Shown: in pieces, positions 45,738 to 54,662 of the stretch
How positions within the stretch are numbered: the stretch's first letter is position 1
Layout: every line of letters starts with the position of its first letter
Assembly: GCF_900109265.1 (NCBI RefSeq)
Contig: NZ_FNZM01000007.1
Span: forward strand, 310,001-374,000
Origin: Paraburkholderia tropica
GTDB lineage: Bacteria; Pseudomonadota; Gammaproteobacteria; Burkholderiales; Burkholderiaceae
Length of the DNA: 64,000 bases
Direction of reading: 5' to 3'
The notes under the pieces: generated by a model
Told to the model about the DNA's origin: nothing
Databases searched by the model: none
Seen by the model: only the letters and a program-made list of their open reading frames with translations
Made by a program: the position numbers and the translations under genes

Positions 45738-45877
45738 GCGTGTGAACGCACGGGCATCGCGCGCGCATCGCGGCCCGGCGACGCGGATTTTCGCACGCCG
45801 GGTTTGCGGGCATAATGGCGCGACCCGTGGCCTCGCGGCCTGACTGATTGCCCGCATTTCCGCCTCCTCGTTCGCCG

Positions 45878-46705
45878 ATGTCGAATTCCGAAAAGTCCGC
45901 TCCGCCCGCTTCATTCGCCTTGCCCTCTGCTGCCACGGCGGTGGCGGGCGCCGCCGCGTTTTCGAAGTTCATCGCGGTCCTGCAACTGATCGCCGACGCC
46001 GAGACGCCGCCCAATGTCGCGAAACTCGCGACGGCCAGCGGCTATCCGCGCCCGACCGTGCATCGCATCGTCGCGGCCTTACAGGCCGAAGGGCTGGTGG
46101 TGGCGCATGGCGGCGGCAATACGTTCGGGCTCGGTCCGCGCCTCGTCAATCTCGCGAGCCGGGCCTGGGAGCGCTCCGATCTGCGTATCGCGGCCGTGGA
46201 CGCGCTCATGGAGCTGCGCAACGCCACCTCGGAAACCGTGCATCTCGCGGTGCCGAGCGACGGCGAAATGGTCTACATCGAGAAGCTCGAAAGCCCGCAC
46301 GCGGTGCGCATGGCTTCGCGCATCGGCACGCGCGTGTCGCTGACGTCGAGTTCGGTCGGCAAAGCGTGGCTCGCGACGCTCACGGCCGCCGAGCGCGAAC
46401 CGCTGCTCGAACGCGCGCCGCGCACGCGCTTCACCGAACACACGATGACCGATCTCGACGCGATCCGCCACGAAATCGAACTCACGGCGCAACGCGGCTA
46501 CGCGGAAGACCGCGAGGAAAACGAACAGTCGATCTGGTGCTATGGCGCGGCGATTCGCGGCGCGGACGGACGCGCGGTGGGCTGCATCAGCATCAGCATG
46601 CCGATGTTCCGCCGCGAGGCGGACGCGCAACGCCATTACATCGAGCCGCTGCTTGCGGCGTGCCGCACGATTGCCGCGCGGCTCGGACCGGTTGCGGCGC
46701 GCTGA
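45878..46705 (+). CDS. IclR family transcriptional regulator
   Basis: A 275-residue regulator: a winged HTH (FSKFIAVLQLIADAETPPNVAKLATASGYPRPTVHRIVAALQAEGLV) and an IclR effector domain with ETVHLAVPSDGEMVYIEKLESPHAVRM, SSVGKAWLATL and the C-terminal GCISISMPMFR. The ATG at 45878 is chosen; a TTG ten codons earlier is possible. It is in the orientation of the cupin/SDR/MFS/SDR genes and probably controls them through the palindromes at 42280-42312. Confidence 0.9.
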   Translation: MSNSEKSAPPASFALPSAATAVAGAAAFSKFIAVLQLIADAETPPNVAKLATASGYPRPTVHRIVAALQAEGLVVAHGGGNTFGLGPRLVNLASRAWERSDLRIAAVDALMELRNATSETVHLAVPSDGEMVYIEKLESPHAVRMASRIGTRVSLTSSSVGKAWLATLTAAEREPLLERAPRTRFTEHTMTDLDAIRHEIELTAQRGYAEDREENEQSIWCYGAAIRGADGRAVGCISISMPMFRREADAQRHYIEPLLAACRTIAARLGPVAAR

Positions 46706-46757
46706 GCGCTGAACGCGCGCCTCTGCCACCAGATCTTCCGCTCCGATCAAACAAAAT

Positions 46758-46803
46758 AACGCCCGCTCCGCCGTGTTCCAAACGGCGTCGCGGGCGTTTT
46801 TAT
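46758..46803. terminator. bidirectional intrinsic terminator
   Basis: AACGCCCG (46758-46765) pairs with CGGGCGTT (46791-46798), with an inner CGCCGT/ACGGCG stem, followed by T's on the plus strand and by TTATTTTGT on the minus strand. It separates the convergent IclR and MFS genes. Confidence 0.85.
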
Positions 46804-46819
46804 CATCCGTCGTTTATCG

Positions 46820-48160
46820 TCAATGACCGCGTGACGGGCGATGCGCGTGCGCGTCGATCTGGCCGTCGAAGGCCTCCGCTTCGTCGCTGCCCGAAGGACC
46901 GCGCGCGCACAGGCTGATCAGCCCCGCGAGCAGCGCCGCGACGGCGAGCATCGCGAGACCGTAGCCGTAGCCGGAAGTCGTCGAGCGCACATAGCCGATC
47001 AGATAGGGCCCGGCGAAACCGCCCAGATTGCCGATCGAATTCGCCAGCGCGATACCGGCCGCCGCTGCCGTGCCCGAAAGGAACGTGGTGGGCAAGGCCC
47101 AGAATGCGGGCAGCGCGCCATAACCGCCTACCGCCGCGAGCACGAGGCCTGCGATCACCATGAGCGGTTGCGTCGACGATGCCGCGAGCGCCAGCCCCAC
47201 CGCCGCGACCGTGCACGCACAGGCGAGGTCGATGCGGTATTTGCCGCGCCGGTCGGCGAGGCGTCCCCAAACCAGCATGGTGATCGCACCGACCACGAAC
47301 GGAATCGCGTTCACGGGCCCGACCCAATGTTCGGCAAGACCGAGCGCCTTCATGATCTGCGGCTGCCAGAGCACGAGACCGTTATTCGCCGTCACGATCA
47401 GGAAATAGATCAGGCCGAGCAGCAGCACATGCGGATTCATCAGCGTCTGGCCAAGCGAGAGCTTGTGCCTGCGCGCGCGTTCCGCCGCTTCGCTGCTGAT
47501 CTGCCGATCGAGCCAGTCGCGTTCGTCGGCGTCAAGCCAGCGCGCCTTTGAAGGCGCATCGCTGAGATAGCGCAGCGTGATGAAACCCATCACCACCGAA
47601 GGCATGCCTTCGAGGATGAACAGCCACTGCCAGCCCGCCACGCCGAGCAAGCCGTCCATGCGTAGAATGAAACCGGAGACGATCGAGCCGAGCGCCGTCG
47701 ATACCGGATTCGCGAGCATGAACAGCCCGATAATCTGCGCCCGATAACGCGAGGGAAACCAGAACGTCAGATAGAGAATCACGCCCGGAAAGAAACCCGC
47801 TTCGGCTGCGCCCAGCACGAAACGCAGCGTCATGAAGCTGGCCGGTCCCTTGACAAGCGCGCCGCACGCCGAGACGATGCCCCACGTAATCATGATGCGC
47901 GCCAGCCAGATCCGCGCGCCCGTTTTGGCGAGCGCAAGATTACTTGGGACTTCGAACAGAAAATAGCCGATGAAGAAAATGCCCGCGCCCCAGCCGAACA
48001 GCGAGGCGGTCAGGCCGAGATCGCGGTTCATCGTGAGCGCGGCAAAGCCGACGTTCACGCGATCGAGGAACGCGAAGAAGTACAGCAGGATCAGAAACGG
48101 CATCAGACGCCGCGTGACCTTGCTCATGGTGCGCTTTTCGAGCGCGATATCGGTGCTCAT
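46820..48160 (-). CDS. MFS transporter (ACS family)
   Basis: A 446-residue carrier: LLYFFAFLDRVNVGFAALTMNRDLGLTASLFGWGAGIFFIGYFLFEVPSNLALAKTGARIW, the ACS N-terminus, and TANNGLVLWQPQIMKALG later. AGGAG is 8 bases before the Met of MSTDIAL. It is the last gene of the kinase/RraA-like/dehydrogenase cluster and probably brings in the sugar acid or hydroxy acid used there. Confidence 0.9.
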   Translation of the reverse strand: MSTDIALEKRTMSKVTRRLMPFLILLYFFAFLDRVNVGFAALTMNRDLGLTASLFGWGAGIFFIGYFLFEVPSNLALAKTGARIWLARIMITWGIVSACGALVKGPASFMTLRFVLGAAEAGFFPGVILYLTFWFPSRYRAQIIGLFMLANPVSTALGSIVSGFILRMDGLLGVAGWQWLFILEGMPSVVMGFITLRYLSDAPSKARWLDADERDWLDRQISSEAAERARRHKLSLGQTLMNPHVLLLGLIYFLIVTANNGLVLWQPQIMKALGLAEHWVGPVNAIPFVVGAITMLVWGRLADRRGKYRIDLACACTVAAVGLALAASSTQPLMVIAGLVLAAVGGYGALPAFWALPTTFLSGTAAAAGIALANSIGNLGGFAGPYLIGYVRSTTSGYGYGLAMLAVAALLAGLISLCARGPSGSDEAEAFDGQIDAHAHRPSRGH

Positions 48161-48263
48161 GGGTGTCTCCTCACCTCTGTCCAGCTTGTGACGCTGCTTT
48201 ATTCGTTGACGAAATTGTGATTGGCGCGCGCCACGTTCGCAGCGCGCGCCGGTCATGCACCGT

Positions 48264-49211
48264 TCAGTTTTTCAGCTGCGCGGCAATGGCGTCCGGACGC
48301 GGAATCGGCGCCACCGCACCGAAGCCTTGCGTCGAGAGCGCCGCCGCCGCGTTGGCGTAACGCGCGGCGTCCTCGGGCGTGTCACCGGCCGCGAGACGCG
48401 CGACGAAGGCGCCATCGAAGCAATCGCCCGCGCCCGTTGCATCGACCACGTTCACCGCATGGCCCGCGATGCGCGTGCGCTGCTCGCCGCGCGCGACCAG
48501 CACGCCGTCGCCGCCCAGCTTCAGGCACACGACGCGCACGCCCAGCGCGAGGTAATGCGCGACGATCGCCTCGGCGTCGTTCAGGCCGGTAAGCGTTTGC
48601 GCGTCTTCGAGACTCGGCAACATATAGTCGACTTCGCGCGCCGTCGCTTCGATCACCGCGCGCGCCCGCGCCAGCGGCCAGAGCTTGAGGCGGACGTTCG
48701 GGTCGTAGCAGATCGCCGCGCCCGCCTGCCGCGCGACGGCGATCGCTTCGAACACGGCATCGCAGGCACTCGCGCTGATGGCCTGCGAAATGCCCGAGAC
48801 GTGCAGGAAGTGCGTGCCCGCCAGCAGGTCGCGCGGCAGCGTCCGCGGCGACATCCGGCTCGCCGCCGAATCCTTGCGCAGATAGCTGAACGCGTGGCCG
48901 CTCGCATCGTGCGTCACGAAATAGACGCCCGTGTGCGACTGCGCATCGCTCGCGACGCCCTGCACGTCCACGCCTTCGGCGCGCCACAGATCGAGGAACA
49001 GCTTGCCGAACGCGTCGTCGCCGAGGCGCGTGACGTAGCCGACGCTCGCGCCCTGGCGCGCCGCCGCCACGCAGAAGTTCGACGTGTCGCCGCCGAAGCC
49101 TTGCAGGAACTGACGCGCGTCGTCGGAGGCCGACTGGTTGAACTCGATCATCGGCTCGCCAAGCGCGAGGATCGCAGGCGTGTCGGCCGGCTTCACGTCA
49201 GATGCGGCCAT
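48264..49211 (-). CDS. PfkB family sugar kinase (2-keto-3-deoxygluconate kinase-like)
   Basis: A 315-residue ribokinase-fold enzyme: GGDTSNFCVAAARQGASVGYVTRLGDDAFG (substrate side), DPNVRLKLWP, and the signature VVDATGAGDCFDGAFVARL with the catalytic Asp in GAGD. Layout is closest to KDG kinases. It overlaps the RraA-like gene by 14 bases. With a dehydrogenase and an aldolase-type RraA protein in the operon, phosphorylation of a keto-deoxy or keto sugar acid is plausible. Confidence 0.87.
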   Translation of the reverse strand: MAASDVKPADTPAILALGEPMIEFNQSASDDARQFLQGFGGDTSNFCVAAARQGASVGYVTRLGDDAFGKLFLDLWRAEGVDVQGVASDAQSHTGVYFVTHDASGHAFSYLRKDSAASRMSPRTLPRDLLAGTHFLHVSGISQAISASACDAVFEAIAVARQAGAAICYDPNVRLKLWPLARARAVIEATAREVDYMLPSLEDAQTLTGLNDAEAIVAHYLALGVRVVCLKLGGDGVLVARGEQRTRIAGHAVNVVDATGAGDCFDGAFVARLAAGDTPEDAARYANAAAALSTQGFGAVAPIPRPDAIAAQLKN

Positions 49212-49848
49212 ATTTCGCGAGTCCCTTGCGCAGCGACTTTTCGCCGATGATCAGGCGCGCCTGCTCGAGTTCGCGCGCGTCGATCTCCTCGGACATCTTG
49301 AGCACGGCTTCCGCGTGCTCGCGCGGCACAACCACCACGCCGTCGATATCGGCCACGATGATGTCGCCCGCGTTGACCTTCACGCCGCCGCATTCCACTT
49401 CGATATTCGCCGCGAGTGTCGTGAAGCGGCCCACCGTCGTGCCCGGCGACACCGAGCGCGAATACACCGGGAAATCGTAGTCGCGGCGAATTTCCGTGAT
49501 GTCGCGCACGCCGCCGTCGAGAATCGCGCCTGCATGGCGATTGGCCACCGCGCCTGCCGTCATCAGACCGCCCCACACGGCCACATTCGGCTCGCCATAG
49601 ATGCCGATCACGATCACGCTGCCCTCCGGCGATTCGTCGATGGCGTCGAGCGCATGCTGCGGCGGGACTTTTTCGTGCGTGGGCGCTTCGAGGATCGTAA
49701 CGGCGGGACCGACGATCTTGCGTTCGTTGATGCGCGGCTTGATCGCCTGATCCATAAAGCCGCGGCGGCCCGCGATCAGGTCCACCGCGTCGGCGACCGA
49801 GGCCGTCGCCACTTTTTCGAATCCGCTGATGAGCGCTTGCAGTTCCAT
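49198..49848 (-). CDS. RraA-like / HMG-aldolase family protein
   Basis: A 216-residue protein of the RraA/demethylmenaquinone methyltransferase family, whose catalytic members are class II 4-hydroxy-4-methyl-2-oxoglutarate or oxaloacetate-type aldolases/decarboxylases. Visible: GGLMTAGAVANRHAGAILDGGVRDITEI (substrate/metal Arg and Asp) and NAGDIIVADIDGVVVVPREHA. In an operon with a kinase and dehydrogenase, an enzyme is more likely than the RNase E inhibitor RraA. AGGAG lies 8 bases before the Met of MELQALI. Confidence 0.85.
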   Translation of the reverse strand: MELQALISGFEKVATASVADAVDLIAGRRGFMDQAIKPRINERKIVGPAVTILEAPTHEKVPPQHALDAIDESPEGSVIVIGIYGEPNVAVWGGLMTAGAVANRHAGAILDGGVRDITEIRRDYDFPVYSRSVSPGTTVGRFTTLAANIEVECGGVKVNAGDIIVADIDGVVVVPREHAEAVLKMSEEIDARELEQARLIIGEKSLRKGLAKYGRI

Positions 49849-49982
49849 AACCTTCACTCCTTGTTTCACACTTTCAATAGCATGACTAATTAACTGAATA
49901 ACAGCCGCGCCTGAAAATCAGGTGCCGCCGTCTGCCTTCGTGGTGCGCGAATGCGCTTGAGTTGTGTGCTTGACGTGTACGC

Positions 49983-50987
49983 TTAAACAGCGCTCCACGG
50001 ATTGACCCAGTGTTTCGGCTGATCGCCGCCCAGCACGCGCGCCACTTCCTGCGCGGCCTTGGTCTGCAATTCCGCCACCGAATCTTCGGAATACCAGCCG
50101 GTGTGATCGGAGAGCACGGCGTTTTCGCACGCAAACAGCGGATGATCGGCGCGCGGCGGCTCGTTTTCGAACACGTCGAGACCGGCGCCGAAGATCGCGC
50201 GGCGTTGCAGCGCGTCGATCAGCGCGGCTTCGTCGATCAGGCCGCCGCGCGCGGTGTTCACGAGTATCGTCGTCGGCTTCATACGCGCGAGACGCGCCGC
50301 GTTGATGAGCTTGCGCGTGTCCGGCGTGAGCGGCGAATGCAGCGAGATGTAATCGCTTTCTGCGCAGAGCGTGTCGAGATCCACGCATTCGACGCCCGGC
50401 GTTTTCGCGGGATCGAGAAACGGGTCATACACAAGCACGCGCGCCACGCCCATGCCGCGCATCTTGCGCTCGAACGCGCGCGCGATGCGCCCGTAACCCA
50501 CGAGACCGAGCGTGCGTCCGGCGATGCGATACATCTTCTGCTCGCGCGACACATTCCACGCGCCCGCCCGCACCGCGCCGTCGCGGCGCACCGTGTAACG
50601 CGCGACCGCCATCAGCAGCGCGAGCGCCTGATCGCTCACCTCTTCCACGCCGTAATCGGGCACGTTCACCACGTAGATGCGCTTGTCGCGCGCGGCGTCG
50701 AGATCGACGTTATCGACGCCAATGCCATAACGCACGATCGCGCGGCAACGCTGCATCGCCGCGATCGCGGCAGCATTGACGGGCGATTCGCGCACCAGCA
50801 GCGCGTCGGCGTCGGCGGCCACTTCGCGCACGCGCGCAGCGTCGCCGCGACATGGCAGCACCACGACGTCGGCATTCACCGCCGCCAGAATCCGTTGCTC
50901 CGTTTCATACGAACCGTAGCCATCGTCGATCACGACCACGCGTTTGCGCGGCGCGCCGCGATCCTCTTCGAGACTTCTGCTTTCCAC
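49983..50987 (-). CDS. D-isomer specific 2-hydroxyacid dehydrogenase (C-terminal binding protein type)
   Basis: A 334-residue dehydrogenase: the nucleotide-binding GLVGYGRIA (161-169), catalytic Arg247 (NTARGGLID), Glu276 (ENEPP) and His295 (SDHTGWYSE). The HTGWYSE ending is the CtBP-like branch. It reduces or oxidises a 2-hydroxy/2-keto acid with NAD(H). GTG start with GAGG about 8 bases upstream. First of four same-strand genes with gaps of about 134 bases or less. Confidence 0.9.
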   Translation of the reverse strand: MESRSLEEDRGAPRKRVVVIDDGYGSYETEQRILAAVNADVVVLPCRGDAARVREVAADADALLVRESPVNAAAIAAMQRCRAIVRYGIGVDNVDLDAARDKRIYVVNVPDYGVEEVSDQALALLMAVARYTVRRDGAVRAGAWNVSREQKMYRIAGRTLGLVGYGRIARAFERKMRGMGVARVLVYDPFLDPAKTPGVECVDLDTLCAESDYISLHSPLTPDTRKLINAARLARMKPTTILVNTARGGLIDEAALIDALQRRAIFGAGLDVFENEPPRADHPLFACENAVLSDHTGWYSEDSVAELQTKAAQEVARVLGGDQPKHWVNPWSAV

Positions 50988-51154
50988 CCTTGCCTGCCTC
51001 CACGACTGCGCGCGACCGAAGCTGATTGAAGCCGATCACCGCCCGAACGCGCGCGAGTTTGCCTGGGCGCGCGCAACCGGAGTGCAAAATTCCGGCCGCG
51101 CGGCCCGCTTTACTGCGGTCACTGCAAATGCGTTAATGCCGATTTGCGGCGTCT

Positions 51155-52426
51155 TTACTGCGCGCTATAGCTGCGGCCGTGCGCCTGCACCTTCCAGATG
51201 CGGAAATTCGGCACGGCGGGATGATCGAAATCCATCGCGTTGTCGACCCACAGATTCAGATGGCCCGCGACCACGTAGAGATTGCCGTCCGGACCCCAAC
51301 TCATCGTGTCGGGCCAGACCATCTCGGGATGAATCACATAGGTCGAAATCTTGCCGGTCTTCGCATCGCGATACATGATGCCGTTCATTTCGAGCGCGGT
51401 CATATAGAGGTTGCCCGCGCGGTCGGCGATCATGCCGTCGGTGTTCGACGGCAGCGTGGCCACGCGTTTGACCGAGGTCCGCAGCGCCGACTCGCTGGTG
51501 CTGAAATCGCGCAACAGCGCGGTGTCGAGCGAATACAGCGTGTGGCCGGACAGATTGGTCCAGTAGAGCGTTTTCTTGTCGCCGGACAGCGCGATGCCGT
51601 CCGCGCCCGTGCGCATCGGCGTCTTGCTCAGCACGTTCTGGTTGTCGATGCGGAACTGGAAGCCCGCTTCGTCCGTCGTGAAGACGGTCTGATCGAGCAC
51701 GCGGCGCGCGCGATTGTGCTTGCGGTCGTAGACGATCAGGCCGCCGTGCAGGTGATCGCAGAAGATGCCCGAGTCGGTGATATAGGCGAAGTCGCGGTCG
51801 TTATCGACCACGACGTCGTTGAGGAACGAGCATTTCTTGTCGGAATCGGCGTCGCTAAAGTCGTAGCTCTGCAATTCGCGATTGGTCTTGAGGTCCCAGA
51901 GCACGAGTTTTTCCGCGCCCGGCGCCGAAGGCTGACCGGCAATATGGCCCTGGTCGAGAATCCACATCACGTCGTTGCGATCGATCTCGAAGCCCAGCAC
52001 CGATTGCAGCGCCTGCGGGTCGCCGACCTTGTTCATCGCGAGGCTCGGGAACGGCTGCAGTTCCCACTGGCCGTCCTTCTTCACGAGCTTCGAGAGCGTG
52101 GCCGGCACTTCGGGGCCGCCCCAGCGCGCCGTGCTCACATACATATTGCCCTTCGAGTCGAGCTTGACGCCTTGCAGCAGCACCTTCTTGTAGGTCTGAT
52201 TCGCGTCGTAGGCCTGCTCGGCTTTCGGGTCGCCGAGGTCGTAGGGCAAGCGGTTCCACTGCGCCACGACTTCGAGCTTCGGCACGGCGGGTTCCGTTTG
52301 TGCGCCCTGCCCGTCCGACGCGGCCTGCACGCCCGCCGCCGTCATCAGCGCCGCGCCGGCCAGCAGCGCGCTCATCCAGCGTCGGCTCGTCAACAGCCTC
52401 GCCGCTTTGTTGTTGATCTCCTGCAT
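51155..52426 (-). CDS. exported Yellow/major royal jelly-type beta-propeller protein
   Basis: A 423-residue protein with a signal peptide (about 1-36, ending VQAA). The mature part has the MRJP/Yellow family segments GVKLDSKGNMYVSTARW, VLGFEIDRNDVMWILDQG, FLNDVVVDNDRDFAYITDSG and GADGIALSGDKKTLYWTNLSGHTLYSLD. Bacterial members are periplasmic and mostly uncharacterised; some are annotated as L-dopachrome-tautomerase-related or gluconolactonase-like. GGAGGAG lies before the Met of MQEINNK; the longer frame upstream is not supported. It is divergent from the GntR gene. Confidence 0.85.
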   Translation of the reverse strand: MQEINNKAARLLTSRRWMSALLAGAALMTAAGVQAASDGQGAQTEPAVPKLEVVAQWNRLPYDLGDPKAEQAYDANQTYKKVLLQGVKLDSKGNMYVSTARWGGPEVPATLSKLVKKDGQWELQPFPSLAMNKVGDPQALQSVLGFEIDRNDVMWILDQGHIAGQPSAPGAEKLVLWDLKTNRELQSYDFSDADSDKKCSFLNDVVVDNDRDFAYITDSGIFCDHLHGGLIVYDRKHNRARRVLDQTVFTTDEAGFQFRIDNQNVLSKTPMRTGADGIALSGDKKTLYWTNLSGHTLYSLDTALLRDFSTSESALRTSVKRVATLPSNTDGMIADRAGNLYMTALEMNGIMYRDAKTGKISTYVIHPEMVWPDTMSWGPDGNLYVVAGHLNLWVDNAMDFDHPAVPNFRIWKVQAHGRSYSAQ

Positions 52427-52700
52427 GAAGCATCTCCTCCGGTCTGTCTTTCTCGTTTGACTTCTTCGTTTGCTTTCTTCGGTCGCCGTGCGCGCCGCCT
52501 GCCGAACCCGGCCGGTTCGCGCTCCGGACAACTGATATCTTAGATTGCAGATCTCAATACCACAAGGGGGCGTGCTATATTTCGGATCATTGCGATGCGA
52601 CGCCGGGTTTCGGCGGAACGCGACGCCCACGTCCCCGTCACGGCATCGGCGAGCAGCCTCCAGGCTGTCGCGCGCCGGTCCATACGCCCACTGGCTGACC

Positions 52701-53411
52701 ATGAGTATCGAAAAACTGGGGGAGCGCCCGAAGTCCCTCACGGCTATTGCGAAAGAAAGCATCCGTCGCGCGATCGTCGACGGCCATCTGGCGTTCGGCA
52801 GCCAGCTGTCGGAGAACGTGCTTGCCGGGCAGCTCGGCGTGAGCAAGACGCCCGTGCGCGAAGCGCTGGTGCAACTGAAGCTTGAAGGGCTCGTGGAAGT
52901 GCAGCCGCAATCCGGCACCTACGTGTTCCAGCCGACCGTGGAGCAGGTGCGCGAGATTTGCCGCTTTCGCGAGATCGTCGAATCGTCGGCGCTGGAACTG
53001 GCGATGAAGGCCGATAGCGCCGCGCTCGCCGACGCGCTGGCGCAAGCGCTCGCGCCCGCGGGCGGCACGCAGGACGGACGCGCGCGCGATCACGACGCCG
53101 CGTTTCATGGCGCGATCGTCGCTGCATGCGGGAACGGTTATGTGCAGCAGGCGTATCAGCTCGTCGCCGACAAGATTCACGCGTTGCGCGCGCGCCTCTC
53201 TGTGGCCGACGAGACCGTCGATTCCTGCCAGGACACCCATGCGCATATCATGGAACTCGTGCGCGAGGGCAATGTGAAGAAGGCGTGCACGGAGTTGCGC
53301 ACGCATATTCGCAGCACCGAGCATTCGTATATCCGCGCCAGTCTGGGCCAGACGCCCGCACCCGCGGACGCGCCGCAAGCGGCCCTGCACCACGCGATCG
53401 CGGGCCGTTAA
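52701..53411 (+). CDS. GntR family transcriptional regulator, FCD subfamily
   Basis: A 236-residue regulator: HTH (LSENVLAGQLGVSKTPVREALVQLKLEGLVEVQPQSGTYVFQ) and FCD domain (ICRFREIVESSALELAMKAD, DAAFHGAIVAACGNGYV, HAHIMELVREGN). Divergent from the MRJP-type gene and close to the 2-hydroxyacid dehydrogenase operon, it could control either. The start at 52701 is the first Met in the homologous part. Confidence 0.88.
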   Translation: MSIEKLGERPKSLTAIAKESIRRAIVDGHLAFGSQLSENVLAGQLGVSKTPVREALVQLKLEGLVEVQPQSGTYVFQPTVEQVREICRFREIVESSALELAMKADSAALADALAQALAPAGGTQDGRARDHDAAFHGAIVAACGNGYVQQAYQLVADKIHALRARLSVADETVDSCQDTHAHIMELVREGNVKKACTELRTHIRSTEHSYIRASLGQTPAPADAPQAALHHAIAGR

Positions 53412-53531
53412 TCAGCGTTTATCAATCCGAGTGATTGACCGCTAGTCATGCCGCATCACGCATCTTCAGCGCTGCATCGCGGCGTGTCCAATCCGGATTG
53501 CTGATCAGCCCTATCACGCGCCCTGATAACA

Positions 53532-53576
53532 GAAAAAGATGCCGGCGCACGCGTCCTGATCGCGTGACGGCCGGCA
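53532..53576 (-). terminator. intrinsic terminator at the end of the tad operon
   Basis: On the minus strand GCCGGC...CACGCG pairs with CGCGTG...GCCGGC around a 7-base loop (53541-53575 on the plus axis), followed by ATCTTTTTC. It lies about 45 bases after the tadC stop. Confidence 0.75.
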
Positions 53577-53619
53577 AAGGGCACACTTCACATCACAACA
53601 CAGCACACCGCTGCAAGCC

Positions 53620-54588
53620 TCAGCCTCCCCCGAGGCTCGGCGACAGCGCACGAAAGATGTGGATGAACGCCGGGCCCATCAGCACGGCGAGCAGCGTGGG
53701 GAAGATGCAGAACATCAGCGGAAACAGCAGCTTCAGCGCGATCTTCGCGGCCGATTCCTCGGCGCGCATGCGCCGCCGCGTGCGCAGCGTATCGGACAGC
53801 ACGCGCAGCGAGGTGCCGATGCTGGTGCCGAAGCGCTCGGCCTGAATCAGCATGGTCGCGAAGCCGTCGATGTCCTCCACGCCGGTGCGCATCGCGAAGT
53901 TGCGCAGCGCCTGCTCCTTCGAAAAGCCGGAGCGCATTTCGAGCAGCATCAGGTCGAGTTCGGTGGCGACGACGGGGCTGCGCGGCCGGATTTCCTCGGC
54001 CACTTTCATCATCGCCGCGTCGAGGCCAAGACCGGCTTCCACGCACACCGTCATCAGATCGATCGCATCCGGAAAGTCTTCGAAAATCTGCCGGCGACGC
54101 CGCGCGATGCAGCGCCTGAGCACGAATCCCGGCAGGTAATAACCGAGTCCCGCGAGCGCTACGAGCGAGAGCGGCAGCACCGCCGTGTTCGGGCGCAACG
54201 TCGTGCCGACGAGCGAGAGCGAAGCCGCCAGCGGCAGCGCGAGCGCGAGCGCCGTGCGCGCGCCGAGGAACACCGCGACCGCGCCCGGCGAGCGCCAGCC
54301 GGCGTTCATCAGGCGCACGCGCAGCGCCGAGACGTCGCCGTTTTCGTCGGGCGCGGAAAGCTTCGAGAGCGGCGCGGACATCTGCGCGAAGCGCTCGACC
54401 CACACCGGCTTGTCGCGTTGCTCGCCCGCGTCGGCGGCATTGCCCGCGAAGCGTGCGCCCGCCGCCTGCTCCGCGCGCCGCTGCAACGTGCGCGGCATGA
54501 AGACGAACAGCGCGCTCAGCGTGAGCGCGAACACGCCGCCGAACAGCCCGATCAACACGAGCCATTGTTTGAGTTCGAGCGATTGCAT
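53620..54588 (-). CDS. tadC: Tad pilus assembly inner membrane protein TadC
   Basis: A 322-residue GspF-like membrane protein. N-terminal helix (about 8-30), a second helix pair around 115-160, the cytosolic T2SSF domain (FEDFPDAIDLMTVCVEAGLGLDAAMMKVAEEI ... GVEDIDGFATMLIQAERFGTSIGTSLRVLSDTLRTRRRMRAEE) and C-terminal helices. It forms the inner-membrane platform of the Flp pilus with TadB. GGGGGA precedes the Met at 54588. A longer open frame that continues into tadB is an out-of-frame run, not a fusion. Last gene of the operon. Confidence 0.92.
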   Translation of the reverse strand: MQSLELKQWLVLIGLFGGVFALTLSALFVFMPRTLQRRAEQAAGARFAGNAADAGEQRDKPVWVERFAQMSAPLSKLSAPDENGDVSALRVRLMNAGWRSPGAVAVFLGARTALALALPLAASLSLVGTTLRPNTAVLPLSLVALAGLGYYLPGFVLRRCIARRRRQIFEDFPDAIDLMTVCVEAGLGLDAAMMKVAEEIRPRSPVVATELDLMLLEMRSGFSKEQALRNFAMRTGVEDIDGFATMLIQAERFGTSIGTSLRVLSDTLRTRRRMRAEESAAKIALKLLFPLMFCIFPTLLAVLMGPAFIHIFRALSPSLGGG

Positions 54589-54662
54589 GGTGATCCCCCG
54601 TCTTGATCGGTGATTGATATGGGCGATTGCTGGTGATGTGCGATCCGGCCTGCGCCCCGCGC

